NCBI GenBank assembly: GCA_016219185.1
Contig: JACRBZ010000065.1
Span: 1-64,000 of the forward strand
Direction: 5' to 3'
Source: Deltaproteobacteria bacterium
GTDB taxonomy: Bacteria; Desulfobacterota; Desulfobacteria; Desulfobacterales; Desulfatirhabdiaceae
DNA length: 64,000 nt
The translations under genes and the position numbers were made by a program. This document shows, one piece after another, positions 46,477 to 57,945 of this stretch. The notes under the pieces were generated by a model that was not told where the DNA came from, did no database searches, and saw nothing but the letters and a program-made list of their open reading frames with translations. The stretch's first letter is position 1. Every line of letters begins with the position of its first letter.

Positions 46477-48226
46477 TTGGTTTCACCCGTCAATATTCTT
46501 TATTTTTGGGGCATTTTTGATTCCTTTCCTAAGGGGGAAGGTCCAGCAGGCCTACCTGATGACCATTCCCGTTCTGGCCATTCTGTCTGTTGCATTCATG
46601 ACCCAGGGAACCTTCTGGACTTACAGCTTCGCAGGCACTCCTCTCGTTTTTGGCGTGGTCGATAAGCTCAGCGTTGTCTTTGGCTGGGTATTTACCATCG
46701 CCTCTCTGATCGGAATCGTGTATGCCTTGCATGTAAAAGATAACGGACAACATATGGCCGCCTTCCTCTACATCGGGGGATCTCTGGGAGTCACCTTTGC
46801 CGGGGATTATTTAACCCTTTTCGTGTTCTGGGAACTGATGGCTTTTGCTTCCGCCTATCTTGTCTTTGCCAAGCGTGATCAAAAGGCCATTGAAGCCGGT
46901 TACCGGTATATCCTGGTCCATATATTCGGCGGGGTCTGTTTATTGGGCGGCATCATTCTCCACTACGTCAGCACCCAATCGATTGTCATCGGACCCATGG
47001 TAAATGACGGCAGCCTGTCCTTTTATCTCATGCTTATCGGAGTTATCGTAAACGCCGCAGTGCCGCCGCTTCATGCCTGGCTGACGGATGCCTACCCGGA
47101 AGGAACGGTAACGGGTGCTGTCTTCATGTCCGCTTTTACCACCAAGACAGCGGTGTATGTGCTGGTACGGGTTTTCCCCGGAACCGAGCTTCTGGTCTGG
47201 ATGGGAACCATCATGGCGCTCTACGGCGTTGTGTATGCGGTTCTTGAAAATGACTGCCGCAGACTTCTGGCCTATCACATCATCAGCCAGGTCGGATACA
47301 TGGTGGCGGGCGTCGGGATCGGTACGGACATGTCCCTAAACGGCTCCGTATCCCATGCATTTGCGCACATCCTGTATAAGGGGCTGCTTTTCATGGGCGC
47401 GGGCGCGGTCATCGAAATGACCGGCAAGCGCAAATTGACCGAACTGGGGGGGCTTTACAAGACCATGCCGATCACCCTGTGCCTTTACATGATCGGCGGG
47501 TTTGCCATTTCGGCCTTTCCCCTGTTCAGCGGATTCGTTACCAAGTCGATGGTGGTCGCTGGCGCCAGTCATGATCACAGACCCTGGGTCGCCCTTTTAC
47601 TTACAATGGCATCGGCAGGTACATTCCTGCATACCGGCCTTAAACTGCCTTATTACATGTTCTTTGCAAAGGACTCGGGAATCAGGGCCAAGGAACCCCC
47701 GAAAAATATGCTGATCGCCATGGGTATGGCTGCTTTCATGTGTATCGGAATCGGTGTTTTTCCCGGACCGCTCTATAAACTTCTGCCCTTTGCCGTCCAC
47801 TTTGATCCGTATACCGGCGATCATGTGACAAGTGCCCTGGGAATCCTGATGTTTACCGGCCTTGGCTTCTTCATGCTGCTTAAAAAACTGGACCCGGAGC
47901 CCACTGTCAGCGCCGATACGGACTGGGTATATCGAAAAGGCAGCCGAGTGTTCATGTGGTTTGTAAATAAGCCCATTGCAATTTATGAAACCTATCTAAG
48001 CAACATTTACGATACCTGGTTTACGAAATTCACCTTGTTCTTTTCAAGTTTTCTGGCAAGAGTTTTTGATGTTCGGCTCATAGATGGATGCGTTAATGGT
48101 GTCGCTAATTTTTTCATGAACCTTGCTCAGACCATCAGAGTGTCCGGCAGCGGCTTGGTGAGAAATTATGCGTTTACGATGCTTTTGGGAAGCGTCATTA
48201 TCTTAACTTATTTTTTATTTTCATGA
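46469..48226 (+). CDS. nuoL: NuoL-position antiporter-like subunit (MrpD/HyfB type core)
   Basis: 585 residues. The antiporter core contains [20 protein letters not shown] and [18 protein letters not shown], closer to MrpD/group-4-hydrogenase subunits than to canonical NuoL. After about residue 465 it continues with a long amphipathic stretch ([20 protein letters not shown]) and a last helix, as NuoL does for its lateral arm. It therefore probably caps the membrane arm. The symbol is assigned by position and C-terminal extension. Confidence 0.82.
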   Translation: MIDWFHPSIFFIFGAFLIPFLRGKVQQAYLMTIPVLAILSVAFMTQGTFWTYSFAGTPLVFGVVDKLSVVFGWVFTIASLIGIVYALHVKDNGQHMAAFLYIGGSLGVTFAGDYLTLFVFWELMAFASAYLVFAKRDQKAIEAGYRYILVHIFGGVCLLGGIILHYVSTQSIVIGPMVNDGSLSFYLMLIGVIVNAAVPPLHAWLTDAYPEGTVTGAVFMSAFTTKTAVYVLVRVFPGTELLVWMGTIMALYGVVYAVLENDCRRLLAYHIISQVGYMVAGVGIGTDMSLNGSVSHAFAHILYKGLLFMGAGAVIEMTGKRKLTELGGLYKTMPITLCLYMIGGFAISAFPLFSGFVTKSMVVAGASHDHRPWVALLLTMASAGTFLHTGLKLPYYMFFAKDSGIRAKEPPKNMLIAMGMAAFMCIGIGVFPGPLYKLLPFAVHFDPYTGDHVTSALGILMFTGLGFFMLLKKLDPEPTVSADTDWVYRKGSRVFMWFVNKPIAIYETYLSNIYDTWFTKFTLFFSSFLARVFDVRLIDGCVNGVANFFMNLAQTIRVSGSGLVRNYAFTMLLGSVIILTYFLFS

Positions 48227-48239
48227 TAAGATCTCAAAT

Positions 48240-49829
48240 ATGATAAATGCCCTGCACTTTCCCATTTTATCCTTCATCACCTTCTTTCCGCTGGTGGGGA
48301 TCTTGTTTATCTGTTTTTTGAAGGAAGAACACCATGATTTGATACGTTGGGTGGCCTTTCTGACGGCAGTGGTCTCCTTTGTTTTTTCCATCCCTCTGTA
48401 TTTTCACTTTGATTCCAACACCTGGAACATGCAGTTTGTGGAATACATTCCCTGGGTCAGGGATTTTGGCATCAGCTACCATATGGGGATCGACGGCATC
48501 AGTCTGCTTCTGGTACTTCTGACCACTTTTCTGTCCGCCCTGGCGATTCTCTCCACCTGGACGGCGGTCGCCAAACAGGTCAAAGGGTACATGATATCCC
48601 TGCTGTTTCTTGAGGTCGGGATGCTCGGCGTTTTCTGCGCCCTGGATTTCTTTCTTTTTTACGTGTTCTGGGAAGTAATGCTGATCCCCATGTATTTTAT
48701 TATCGGTATATGGGGAGGGCCCCGAAGGATTTATGCTGCTGTAAAATTCTTCATATACACCATGAGCGGCAGCGTCCTGATGCTGATAGCGATTCTTTTC
48801 CTCTATTTTCTGCACTTCAAGGAAACCGGGGAATATACGTTTAATATCCTGACGTATCAATCGCTTCACCTCCCGGCAAATGTTCAATTCTGGCTCTTTT
48901 TAGCATTCTTTCTGGCATTTGCCATCAAAGTTCCCATGTTCCCCTTTCACACCTGGTTGCCGGATGCCCACGTAGAAGCCCCGACAGCGGGCAGCGTAAT
49001 CCTGGCCGGTGTTCTTTTGAAGATGGGAACCTACGGTTTTCTCCGTTTCAGCCTCCCGATTTTTCCGCAAGCGGCCCTTAATTTCATTCCCTTCATTATG
49101 GCGCTCGCAGTCATTGGCATTGTGTATGGTGCCCTGGTCTCCATCGCTCAGGATGACATCAAAAAGCTGGTTGCCTATTCCAGTGTCAGCCATCTGGGTT
49201 ACTGCATGCTGGGGATGTTCGCGCTGAACATGGAGGGGGTCAAGGGCAGCATTATCCAGATGATCAATCATGGCTTAAGCACCGGCGCGCTCTTTCTTAT
49301 CGTCGGCATGCTTTACGAGCGCCGGCATACCCGCCTGATTGCAGAATATGGCGGCATCATGAAAGTCATGCCCGTTTTTGCCACGTTGTTTTTACTGGTT
49401 GCCTTTTCATCGATGGGAGTTCCCGGACTGAACGGGTTTATTGGCGAGCTGCTTATTCTGATCGGTGCGTTTAAGGCCAATATATGGTTTGCCGCCATTG
49501 CCACGCTCGGACTGGTCTTTGGAGCCGTTTATCTGCTCTGGATGTACAAACGGGTAATGTATGGTGAAATCACCAAAGATGAAAACAAACTACTTAAAGA
49601 CATGACCCGTCGGGAATATGCTTACCTGCTGCCCATTGTATTTTTTATTATCTGGATCGGATTATTTCCCAAGCCGTTTCTCGATAAAATGACCATATCC
49701 GTTGAACATCTTTTACAAAAAGTAACTGACCAAAAAGCCCAAAATACCATGACAATCGAGGGGCAAAAAATCGCTGCGTTGAACCTGAATTATACGTTAC
49801 AAAACCGTGTGCCATCCGGCCGCGAATAA
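48240..49829 (+). CDS. nuoM: Complex I subunit M
   Basis: 529 residues, about fourteen helices. Classical NuoM signature: [20 protein letters not shown] near residue 230, then [20 protein letters not shown]. The transporting Lys and Glu ([17 protein letters not shown]) are present. Starts 13 bases after the preceding gene. Confidence 0.96.
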   Translation: MINALHFPILSFITFFPLVGILFICFLKEEHHDLIRWVAFLTAVVSFVFSIPLYFHFDSNTWNMQFVEYIPWVRDFGISYHMGIDGISLLLVLLTTFLSALAILSTWTAVAKQVKGYMISLLFLEVGMLGVFCALDFFLFYVFWEVMLIPMYFIIGIWGGPRRIYAAVKFFIYTMSGSVLMLIAILFLYFLHFKETGEYTFNILTYQSLHLPANVQFWLFLAFFLAFAIKVPMFPFHTWLPDAHVEAPTAGSVILAGVLLKMGTYGFLRFSLPIFPQAALNFIPFIMALAVIGIVYGALVSIAQDDIKKLVAYSSVSHLGYCMLGMFALNMEGVKGSIIQMINHGLSTGALFLIVGMLYERRHTRLIAEYGGIMKVMPVFATLFLLVAFSSMGVPGLNGFIGELLILIGAFKANIWFAAIATLGLVFGAVYLLWMYKRVMYGEITKDENKLLKDMTRREYAYLLPIVFFIIWIGLFPKPFLDKMTISVEHLLQKVTDQKAQNTMTIEGQKIAALNLNYTLQNRVPSGRE

Positions 49830-49845
49830 AAAAAAACGATGAATT

Positions 49846-51318
49846 ATGGAACCAATGATGCCTACAATTAATCTGAGTGCCTTATACCCGGAAATCATTA
49901 TCACCCTTTTTGCATTAATTGTCTTACTTTTGCAGTCTTTTGCCAATATCCGTGGTAAAAAATATTTTGGTTATATCAGCCTTGTCGGTATCGTAGCCGC
50001 TATTTTTATCGTATTTTTAAAGCCCTCCCCTTTTGACTTTAAATCGGTTGAATATGCTTTTAACGGGCTTTGGGTGGTGGACAACTACTGCCGGTTTTTT
50101 AAATTGATATTTCTTCTGGGCACGGGGCTTACCATCCTCATTTCCATAAAATATGTTGAAGATGAGGGCATTCAAAATGGTGAATACTTTGCGCTGATTC
50201 TGTTTGCAACGCTTGGCATGATGATAATGGCAAGCGGGACCGAGCTGATGACCTTATTTTTAGGTCTCGAGCTAATGTCCATATCCCTGTACGCATTGGC
50301 CGGATTTACCCGCATACGCATGATTTCCAATGAGGCGGCCTTGAAGTATTTTCTTCTCGGCTCTTTTGCCACCGGCTTTCTGCTTTATGGCATGGCGCTT
50401 TTGTATGGAGCCACCGGAACGACAAGCCTTAATGGCATTTCACAATTCCTGGCGAAAACCCATTTAATAAGTCCTCTGCCCATTCTGGGAATGGCGCTTC
50501 TGGTGATCGGATTCGGCTTCAAAGTCGCTGCTGTCCCGTTTCATATGTGGGCACCGGATGTATATCAAGGCGCACCCTCTCCAATCACCGCCTTTATGTC
50601 CGCCGGTCCCAAGGCCGCGGGATTCGCCGCTTTCGTACGGGTTTTTGTGGATGCACTTCCTTCATTACATGGCGAATGGGTGGCGCTGATATGGATAATA
50701 GCCGTTCTTACCATGACCGTCGGCAACGTCATCGCCCTGGTACAAGACAATATCAAGCGCATGCTGGCATACTCCAGTATCGCCCATGCCGGCTACGTTT
50801 TGGTGGCCTTTCTTTGCGCGGGTGAAATGGGCATCAGCAGTATCTTGTATTATATGCTGGCCTACACGTTCATGAACATCGGGGCATTTGCCGTCATTAC
50901 CGTTCTGGCAGGAAAAGGCGAGGAAAAAGTCAATATCTCGGATTATAACGGTCTGGGATACAGGCATCCGGTGGCGGCCATTGCCATGAGTCTGTTTCTG
51001 TTTTCTCTGGCCGGAATTCCTCCTACAGCCGGCTTCATGGGGAAATTTTATATTTTTTCAGCCGCTATCAAGCAAGGGTTTCTGGGACTGGCCATCATCG
51101 GGGTGATCAACAGTGTCATATCGGTTTATTACTATTTGCGGGTCACGATTGCCATGTACATGAAAGAGCCAGCCACAAGTGGAGAAAGCCCCGCGCTGGT
51201 CTTCTCCCCCGCCTGCATCATTGCGATCCTTATTTCCGCCTTCGGGGTCCTTCGCATGGGGATATTTCCTTCAGACTATATCAACATTGCAAAGCAATCC
51301 TTTCTTGCATTGCTCTGA
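49846..51318 (+). CDS. nuoN: Complex I subunit N
   Basis: 490 residues, about fourteen helices. It has AAVPFHMWAPDVYQGAPSPIT near residue 225 (given here as the family key), GLELMSISLYALAGF and SIAHAGYVLVAFL. It is the last nuo gene; a strong terminator follows 50 bases later. Confidence 0.96.
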   Translation: MEPMMPTINLSALYPEIIITLFALIVLLLQSFANIRGKKYFGYISLVGIVAAIFIVFLKPSPFDFKSVEYAFNGLWVVDNYCRFFKLIFLLGTGLTILISIKYVEDEGIQNGEYFALILFATLGMMIMASGTELMTLFLGLELMSISLYALAGFTRIRMISNEAALKYFLLGSFATGFLLYGMALLYGATGTTSLNGISQFLAKTHLISPLPILGMALLVIGFGFKVAAVPFHMWAPDVYQGAPSPITAFMSAGPKAAGFAAFVRVFVDALPSLHGEWVALIWIIAVLTMTVGNVIALVQDNIKRMLAYSSIAHAGYVLVAFLCAGEMGISSILYYMLAYTFMNIGAFAVITVLAGKGEEKVNISDYNGLGYRHPVAAIAMSLFLFSLAGIPPTAGFMGKFYIFSAAIKQGFLGLAIIGVINSVISVYYYLRVTIAMYMKEPATSGESPALVFSPACIIAILISAFGVLRMGIFPSDYINIAKQSFLALL

Positions 51319-51367
51319 TGATCAAAGTATAATGCGCACGTAAATGGCCATTGGTCACTTCCACATA

Positions 51368-51420
51368 TGAAAACACCCTCTGGGAGCACGGGATGCCCGC
51401 GCTCCCAGAGGGTGTTTTCA
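51368..51420. terminator. Strong bidirectional terminator after nuoN
   Basis: TGAAAACACCCTCTGGGAGC and its exact complement form a perfect 20-bp stem with a 13-base loop, ending in TTTTCA on the plus strand and starting with TGAAAA for the reverse. It separates the nuo operon from the next formate dehydrogenase. Confidence 0.85.
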
Positions 51421-51567
51421 TGGTAAATGTTCAAAATATGACGACTAAGAAAAAAGATCAAGGCGAGCGAATTCTGTAAAAGCGGTACACCGCGTTGATA
51501 AAATATGACGGTCAACAGCGGATATCGGACTTTTTATTTTGCCATCAAAGGAAGAAAGCATACAGAT

Positions 51568-54243
51568 ATGAGTATGGTAAAATTTACAATTAACGGCAAG
51601 GAAGTTGTTGCCAGGGAGAATACCACCATTCTTCAGGCGGCAAAATGTGCCGGAATCAAGATTCCGACACTTTGTTATCATGAGAGAATGAATCCAATCG
51701 GATCCTGTGGTCTTTGTATCGTTGAAATCGACGGAAATGCAGATCCCATGCCTGCCTGTTCAACGCCGGCAACCGAAGGCATGACGATTACCACCCATTC
51801 CGACCGGCTCTTTCGCCTTCGCCAGGATTCCGTGAAAAAGCTTCTGGTCAATCATCCCCTGGATTGTCCGGTCTGTGACAAATCCGGAGAGTGTACACTT
51901 CAGGACCTGGTATTTGAGTATGGCATCAAAGATGTGGAATGCCGGGCTCCCAAGAAGTCCAACAATCTGGTTTATGCGACATCTTTAATCAAATACTGGC
52001 CGCAGCGCTGCATATCGTGTCTGAGGTGCGTAACGGCCTGTAAGGAAATCAAAGGCATCGGCGCGCTGGAGATGGAAACCAATTCGGACGGTTTTCACCA
52101 GCTTTCCGTCAATACCGATACATGCGTATCCTGCGGCGAATGCTTGCAACATTGCCCGACCGGCGCGCTTACGGAAAATGTCAGTCGTCTCAAAGGAAGA
52201 TCGTTTCTGGTTAAAAAAGTTCCCACCACCTGCTCCTATTGCGGCTGCGGGTGCCAGATCAACCTGAATGTCCTTGACAATCAGGTGGTGAGCGTTACCG
52301 GCAGGAACGATCCCGGTGTAAACCAGGGCAGTCTCTGCGTTAAAGGCCGTTTTGGTTATGAGTTTATCGCCAGCGACCAGCGTTTGAAAAAGCCGCTTAT
52401 CAAAAAAGACGGCAAATTCGAGGAAGCCGGTTGGGATGAAGCGCTGAACCTGGTGGCAAAGAAATTTACACAAATCAAAACTGAAAACGGACCGGATGCC
52501 ATCGGCGGGTTGACTTCCGCCCGATGCACCAACGAAGATAATTATCTGTTTCAGAAGTTTATGCGAGCGGTGATCGGGACAAACAACGTGGATCACTGCG
52601 CCCGCCTCTGACATTCCTCCACGGTGGCAGGTCTTGCCGCCACGTTTGGAAGCGGAGCGATGACCAATCCGATGCAGGATGTGCTGAAGTCCAAAGTCAT
52701 TTTGATAATTGGCACGAATACCACATCCAATCATCCGATTATTGCAAATTATATTTATGAGGCCGTCCAGAAGCATGGCGCCAAGCTGATCGTTATCGAT
52801 CCGAGAAAAATAAAGCTGGTGGGCATCTCCCATCTGTGGCTGCGTCACAAACTCGGCACGGATGTGGCGCTTATCAACGGCTTGATGCATGTCATCATTC
52901 AAGAAAATCTTCAGGCCAAGACCTATATCGACGAGCGCACCACGGGTTTTGAGGACTTAAAGGCCTGCGTGGCCAAGTATACGCCTGAGTATGTTTCCGG
53001 TATTACGGGAGTTCCGGCCCAGGACATCATTGCGACGGCGCGTCTTTTTGCAACGGAAGGGCCTGGCTCGATTCTCTATGCCATGGGCATTACCCAGCAT
53101 ACCAGCGGCACCGACAATGTCAAATCCCTGGGTGCTTTATCGATGCTCTGCGGATATGTGGGTGTTGACGGCGGCGGGGTCAATCCGCTTCGTGGACAGA
53201 ACAATGTCCAGGGCGCATGCGATATGGGTGGCCTGCCCAACGTCTATACCGGTTACCAGTCGGTTACCGATGCGGCGATCCGAGATAAATTCGCCAAAGC
53301 CTGGAATACCGGCAACCTTTCAGATAAAGTGGGGATGACGGTTACGGAAATGATTCCCGCCGCCGGAAAATCGATAAAAGCCCTGTATATCATGGGCGAA
53401 AATCCGATTCTCAGCGACGCCGACGGGCATCATGTTGAAAAATGCCTGAACGCTCTGGATTTTATGGTTGTTCAGGATATTTTTTTAACGGAAACCGCAA
53501 AGCTTGCCGATGTGGTTCTGCCGAGTACGTGTTTTGCCGAAAAAGAGGGGACATTTACGAACACCGAGCGAAAAGTGCTGCGGGTACGCAAAGCATTGGA
53601 TCCTCCTGGAGAAGTTTGGGATGATTCTCGTGTAATCTCGGCCATTTCTGAAAGAATGGGATATCCCATGAATTATGCGGATGCCTCGGCCGTCATGGCT
53701 GAAATCAACAGCCTTACGCCCAGCTACGCGGGGATTTCGTATGGCCGCATCGAAAATACCGGCCTGGTTTGGCCGTGCCCGAGTCCGGATCATCCGGGCA
53801 CGCCCGTACTTCACACCAAAGCCTTCACCAAGGGGAAAGGTACGTTTTTCGCCATTGAATACCATGCTCCCGCGGAATTGTCGGACGCGGAATATCCGAC
53901 CCTGTTAACGACCGGCCGTGTGCATCAGCATTATCATACCGGAACGATGACCCGAAAGGGAAACGCTTTGAATCGTCTTTATCCGGAACCGCTTGCCGAA
54001 ATTAATACGGAAGATGCAAAAATCATGAATATTTCAGACGGCAGTTATGTTCATATTATTTCAAGGCGCGGCCGATTGAAAGTAAAGACAGCGGTTTCCG
54101 AAATGACCGACAGGGGCGTTGTATTCATGCCATTCCATTTTTATGAAGCAGCGGTAAACCTGCTGACCAATGGCGTTCTGGACCCGGTTTCCAAAATTCC
54201 GGAATTCAAAGTCTGCGCCGTTAGAATAGAGAAAGCAGCCTAA
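51568..54243 (+). CDS. fdhA: Selenocysteine formate dehydrogenase, cytoplasmic type with NuoG-like N-terminus (second copy)
   Basis: 891 residues from the ATG at 51568 (the frame is open to 51505 but the family start VKFTINGKEV begins just after 51568), read through TGA at 52609-52611 (selenocysteine 348, context CARL-U-HSSTV). Same plan as the copy at 36331: [2Fe-2S] (CYHERMNPIGSCGLC), HPLDCPVCDKSGEC, CISCLRCVTAC, CVSCGECLQHC, then catalytic CSYCGCGCQI. No Tat signal. It is separated from nuoN by a strong terminator, so it is probably its own unit. The differing C-terminal regions show that the two copies are established paralogues, perhaps with different metals, partners or expression. Confidence 0.94.
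52623..52641 (+). promoter_or_regulatory. SECIS-like hairpin of fdhA (second copy)
   Basis: GGTGGCA pairs with TGCCGCC (7 bp, one G-U) around the loop GGTCT, 11 bases after the UGA. GGUCU is the same apical loop as in the E. coli formate dehydrogenase SECIS. Confidence 0.8.
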
Positions 54244-54278
54244 ACCCCGGGTTTATCCCGCTCTGAGTAAATTTCATG

Positions 54279-54330
54279 CCATGCCTGATTTCCTCAATAA
54301 ACAAGAGGATGTCAGGCATGGATTTTTTTT
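54279..54330 (+). terminator. Rho-independent terminator after fdhA (second copy)
   Basis: CCATGCCTGA and TCAGGCATGG form a 10-bp stem with a further CCTC/GAGG pairing inside, followed by ATTTTTTTT. Confidence 0.85.
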
Positions 54331-54465
54331 CTCTCATAACCGGTGTAAAAAATTCTGTTGTTTGCTATTGCTGATCCCTTTTCTTTTCCTCCCATGCATT
54401 GAGCTGAAGGCCAAAACCCTACCCAAACAATCGGAACACAATGATAGTATACTGCTGTAAGAGCC

Positions 54466-55260
54466 ATGATTGAAAACAATAAACAAAATGACCGCAAAGA
54501 AATCCTCAAGCTGATCACCATCGGCGTATGCCTTCTGGAACTGCTCATTGCTATATGCACATTTTTTTACCAGCAGGACACGCAAAGTCGTACGGAAATC
54601 CCCATTTCGGAAGAGATGGCGAGAGTCTACATCGACCATCCTGAAAAACTAAAGGACAATGAAAGACTGGGGGTCAACCGCCACGCCGCTAATCAAAATG
54701 CGTATGTGCTCATCACGAATGACATCGTACGCCATGCCTTCCCCTGGAAAGGCTGGATTCTGCTATCCATCGGCGCGCCCATTACCCTCGCGTTTTTGAT
54801 CGTATTGGTCGCCAAAGCGTATTGTCAGGTGGCTGAATTTGACGAGAAGGAAAGCGAAGACGTTGAGAACAAGTGGGTTAAAGGCTTAAACACCTTAAAC
54901 AAAATCAATATCACATGGCTGATGCTGATATTAATCGGAGGGGTCTTTGCCCTCTGGTATATTCCGGAAGTTGTTAAATTTGCGGGAAATGTCACCGCCG
55001 AGTGGCTCACAAAATTCTGGTGGATTCCGGTGACGATATGTATACTTGTTTTTCTCATCGCCGCCTTCTGGTTTTTTTTACAATACCGGTTGAAACTAAA
55101 GGCCATGCAGATGAACATGGAAGTTGAAAAACTGAAGTACCTTCAAGGCGGGGACGCAAAAACCATCCTCACGATCGGAAATAGCGGAAGCAATGCCATC
55201 CCGCTTATTGAAGACAATCTGGAAAAAGGCAAATGCCCGCAGAGAGAAGACCTGGCTTAA
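54466..55260 (+). CDS. Membrane protein of unknown function
   Basis: 264 residues; no family recognised. Four probable membrane helices: residues 14-34 (TIGVCLLELLIAICTFFY), 97-118 (ILLSIGAPITLAFLIVL), 145-165 (ITWLMLILIGGVFALWY) and 180-205 (WIPVTICILVFLIAAFWFFL). Helices 1 and 2 are separated by a charged 60-residue loop, and the C-terminal 50 residues are soluble and helical. Only a weak ribosome site (AAGAG) precedes the ATG. Convergent with moaA. Confidence 0.7.
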   Translation: MIENNKQNDRKEILKLITIGVCLLELLIAICTFFYQQDTQSRTEIPISEEMARVYIDHPEKLKDNERLGVNRHAANQNAYVLITNDIVRHAFPWKGWILLSIGAPITLAFLIVLVAKAYCQVAEFDEKESEDVENKWVKGLNTLNKINITWLMLILIGGVFALWYIPEVVKFAGNVTAEWLTKFWWIPVTICILVFLIAAFWFFLQYRLKLKAMQMNMEVEKLKYLQGGDAKTILTIGNSGSNAIPLIEDNLEKGKCPQREDLA

Positions 55261-55328
55261 TGTGAATTCATCCCGTACAATGCAGCAGAGCAATGTTTTT
55301 TTCGGATCGACCGAATACGCATGCACAT

Positions 55329-56315
55329 CTATCCTCCGATAGATGACATCTGGCCCGAAATCCGTACCGGCGTATCGGCGGTCAGACCGTGCTGAACGCC
55401 TTTCATACTGGCGGCTTTTAAAAAAATGGCCGATAACGCTTCATCGGATGCACCGCTACGCAAAGGGGTTTTGAGATCTTCCTGATGATCCGAGAGCAGG
55501 CAGGAACGGAGCTGACCGCTGGCCGTCAGCCGAAGCCGGTTGCAGGTATGGCAGAAATGATGACTCATGGCGCTGATAAATCCGATCTCGCCGATTGCGC
55601 CCTCAAATCTGAAACGTTCCGCCGGCCCGTCGCTGAGCTGGTGTTCGACGGGAATCAATTCGCCGATCTTATCTGTCAGCCGCTGCTTGATTTCCGGAGT
55701 ATGGAGGGATGAGGTCATCCCCGCTTCCGGGGTCCCGATGGGCATGTATTCGATAAACCGAAAGTGAAACGGATAGATAAAGGAAAGCCGGGCAATATCT
55801 TCCAGTTCATTGTCATTGAAGTGCCGAAGGGCTACGGTATTGACTTTGATGGGAGACAGTCCGCCCTGATATGCCCGCTGTATGCCTTCCCAAACCCGAT
55901 CAAAGGCATCCAGTCCGGTTATTTTCTTGAATTTATCGGGCTTCAGGGTGTCCAGACTGATATTGATCCGATGGAGTCCCGCATCGATCAGGGCATTCAC
56001 ATGGTCTTTCAGCAAAACGCCGTTTGTGGTCAGTGAAACATCCCGTATCCCGTCAACCTGGTGCAGCGCCTGTATGAATTCATGAACCCCTTTTCGAACC
56101 AGCGGCTCTCCGCCCGTAATCCGAACCTTGCTGATGCCCAGTTGAACCCCGATTCTGACCAGGCGCAGAATTTCTTCGTAACTTAAAATGTCTTCGTGTG
56201 ACAATTTGGGAATCTGATGGCGGGGAGAACAGTACAGACAACTGAGATTACAGCGATCCGTAATGGAAATACGCAGATAATTCAATCTGCGATTATAGGG
56301 GTCTACCAGTTTCAT
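55329..56315 (-). CDS. moaA: GTP 3',8-cyclase, first step of molybdopterin synthesis
   Basis: 328 residues. Radical SAM motif CNLSCLYCS near residue 19, the second [4Fe-4S] site in CHTCNRLRLTASGQLRSC near 258-275, and the C-terminal double glycine required in MoaA. It converts GTP with MoaC to the pyranopterin precursor used by all the Mo/W enzymes in this window. Its ATG overlaps the stop of cobA-hemD by 4 bases. Confidence 0.96.
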   Translation of the reverse strand: MKLVDPYNRRLNYLRISITDRCNLSCLYCSPRHQIPKLSHEDILSYEEILRLVRIGVQLGISKVRITGGEPLVRKGVHEFIQALHQVDGIRDVSLTTNGVLLKDHVNALIDAGLHRINISLDTLKPDKFKKITGLDAFDRVWEGIQRAYQGGLSPIKVNTVALRHFNDNELEDIARLSFIYPFHFRFIEYMPIGTPEAGMTSSLHTPEIKQRLTDKIGELIPVEHQLSDGPAERFRFEGAIGEIGFISAMSHHFCHTCNRLRLTASGQLRSCLLSDHQEDLKTPLRSGASDEALSAIFLKAASMKGVQHGLTADTPVRISGQMSSIGG

Positions 56316-57844
56316 GATAATCTGCCATAGAATTCAATGATGGACTCACACAATCCGGGAATGGTATAGGTCTGCGCCGTAATTTGTATTTCAAGCCCGA
56401 GTTCCGTGGCTGTGGTCGTGGTGATCGGTCCGATACTGGCAAGGGTGACATCCTTGAGCAGGTCCCCTGCCCTGTCGGACGGAAGAAGCGCCATAAAATT
56501 ACTCACCGTGGAAGAACTGGTAAACGTCACCAGGTCCACCTGTCGATCTTCCAGAAGCTGAATCAGAGCATCGGCATGGCCCTTAACCTGACGGGTGCGA
56601 TAAGCCGCCACCTCATCCACAACAGCTCCCATTTTCGAAAGCTCAACCGGCAATATGGGTCTGGCCTCTTTGGCACGGGGCAGAAGGATCTTGTTCCCTT
56701 TAATGGATTCGGCCTTGAATGCATCCACCACGGATTCCGCGCGATAGCTTTCCGGGATGATATCGCTCTTCAGGCCAAAGCGCCTCAGATGCTGAGCGGT
56801 AACCGGACCAATGGCCGCTGTCCGGATATGGCCCAGGGCCCGCACATCGAGTCCTCTGGCAAAAAGCCTGTCAAAGAAAAATTTAACGCCATTCACGCTG
56901 GTAAACACTACCCAGTTGTATGACGACAGACAATCCAATGCGGCATCCAGTGCAGACCAGTTGTCCGGCGGTCCCACCTGAATGGTTGGAAATTCCAGAC
57001 AGTTGGCCCCAAGATCGGTCAGGAATTTCACCAGATCGCTGGCCTGTTCCCTGGCCCGTGTCACAACAACGGTTTTTCCAAACAGGGGACGGGTTTCAAA
57101 CCATTTCAGTTTCTCCCTCAGGGTCACCACTTCTCCAACCACGATGATGGCTGGGGATGACAATTTGGCTGCCGTGACACGGTCAACGATGGTTTCCAGG
57201 GTTCCGGTCACCGTGCGCTGCCTGGCGGTCGTTCCCCACTGCACCAGCGCCACGGGCATCTGAGGGGACTTGCCGTGAAGAATAAGCTGCTGAACAATCT
57301 GGGGAAGGTTTTTGACTCCCATCAGAAATACCAGGGTCCCCGCCCCTTCCGCAAGATTTCCCCAGTTGATGCTGGATGCGTTTTTCTCCGGATCTTCATG
57401 GCCGGTCACCAGGGTCAGGGAGGAGGTAAACTCCCGATGGGTCAATGGGATTCCGGCATAGGCAGGGGCTGCAATGGCGGAGGTCACTCCGGGAACGATC
57501 TCAAAGGCAATGCCTTCCTGAATCAGTACCTCGGCCTCTTCCCCTCCCCTTCCAAAGATAAAGGGATCGCCGCCTTTCAGCCGTGCAACGATCTTACCGG
57601 CCCTGGCTTTTTCGGCAATCAGCAGATTGATCTTATCCTGGGACAGGGTATGATCGCCGCCTTTTTTCCCCACATAAATGATTTCCGCATGGGGGGAGGC
57701 TTCAGCCAGCAGCGAAGGCGCAGCCAGATAGTCATACACCACCACATCCGCATTCTGGATGCAACTCAAGCCTTTGACGGTAATCAGGCCCGGATCCCCC
57801 GGCCCTGCGCCGATCAGAAATACTTTACCATTTGATGGGTTCAT
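56312..57844 (-). CDS. cobA-hemD: Uroporphyrinogen-III C-methyltransferase fused to uroporphyrinogen-III synthase
   Basis: 510 residues from the ATG at 57844 (AAGAG upstream; ATG at 57850 also in frame). The first 250 residues are CobA/SUMT: VFLIGAGPGDPGLITVKG, RLKGGDPFIFGRGGEEAE, PGVTSAIAAPAYAGIPLTHR. The rest is HemD: TVVVTRAREQASDLVKFL near 262, VVFTSVNGVKFFF, VDLVTFTSSSTVSNF. It makes precorrin-2 from hydroxymethylbilane, feeding siroheme and cobalamin. The fusion is common in anaerobes. Cotranscribed with hemC and moaA. Confidence 0.95.
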   Translation of the reverse strand: MNPSNGKVFLIGAGPGDPGLITVKGLSCIQNADVVVYDYLAAPSLLAEASPHAEIIYVGKKGGDHTLSQDKINLLIAEKARAGKIVARLKGGDPFIFGRGGEEAEVLIQEGIAFEIVPGVTSAIAAPAYAGIPLTHREFTSSLTLVTGHEDPEKNASSINWGNLAEGAGTLVFLMGVKNLPQIVQQLILHGKSPQMPVALVQWGTTARQRTVTGTLETIVDRVTAAKLSSPAIIVVGEVVTLREKLKWFETRPLFGKTVVVTRAREQASDLVKFLTDLGANCLEFPTIQVGPPDNWSALDAALDCLSSYNWVVFTSVNGVKFFFDRLFARGLDVRALGHIRTAAIGPVTAQHLRRFGLKSDIIPESYRAESVVDAFKAESIKGNKILLPRAKEARPILPVELSKMGAVVDEVAAYRTRQVKGHADALIQLLEDRQVDLVTFTSSSTVSNFMALLPSDRAGDLLKDVTLASIGPITTTTATELGLEIQITAQTYTIPGLCESIIEFYGRLS

Positions 57845-57945
57845 AAGCATTCTCTTGAATATCAAAACAACGGGTTTTAATTACCATAAAAACAGTCGCA
57901 AGCCGAAGAGAGTAAAGCCTGACCGGTCTTTACATAAAACAACTT

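Noticed and set aside
51985..52902. 305-codon minus-strand frame opposite the second fdhA
   Set aside because: Crosses the selenocysteine codon region antisense and shows no family features.
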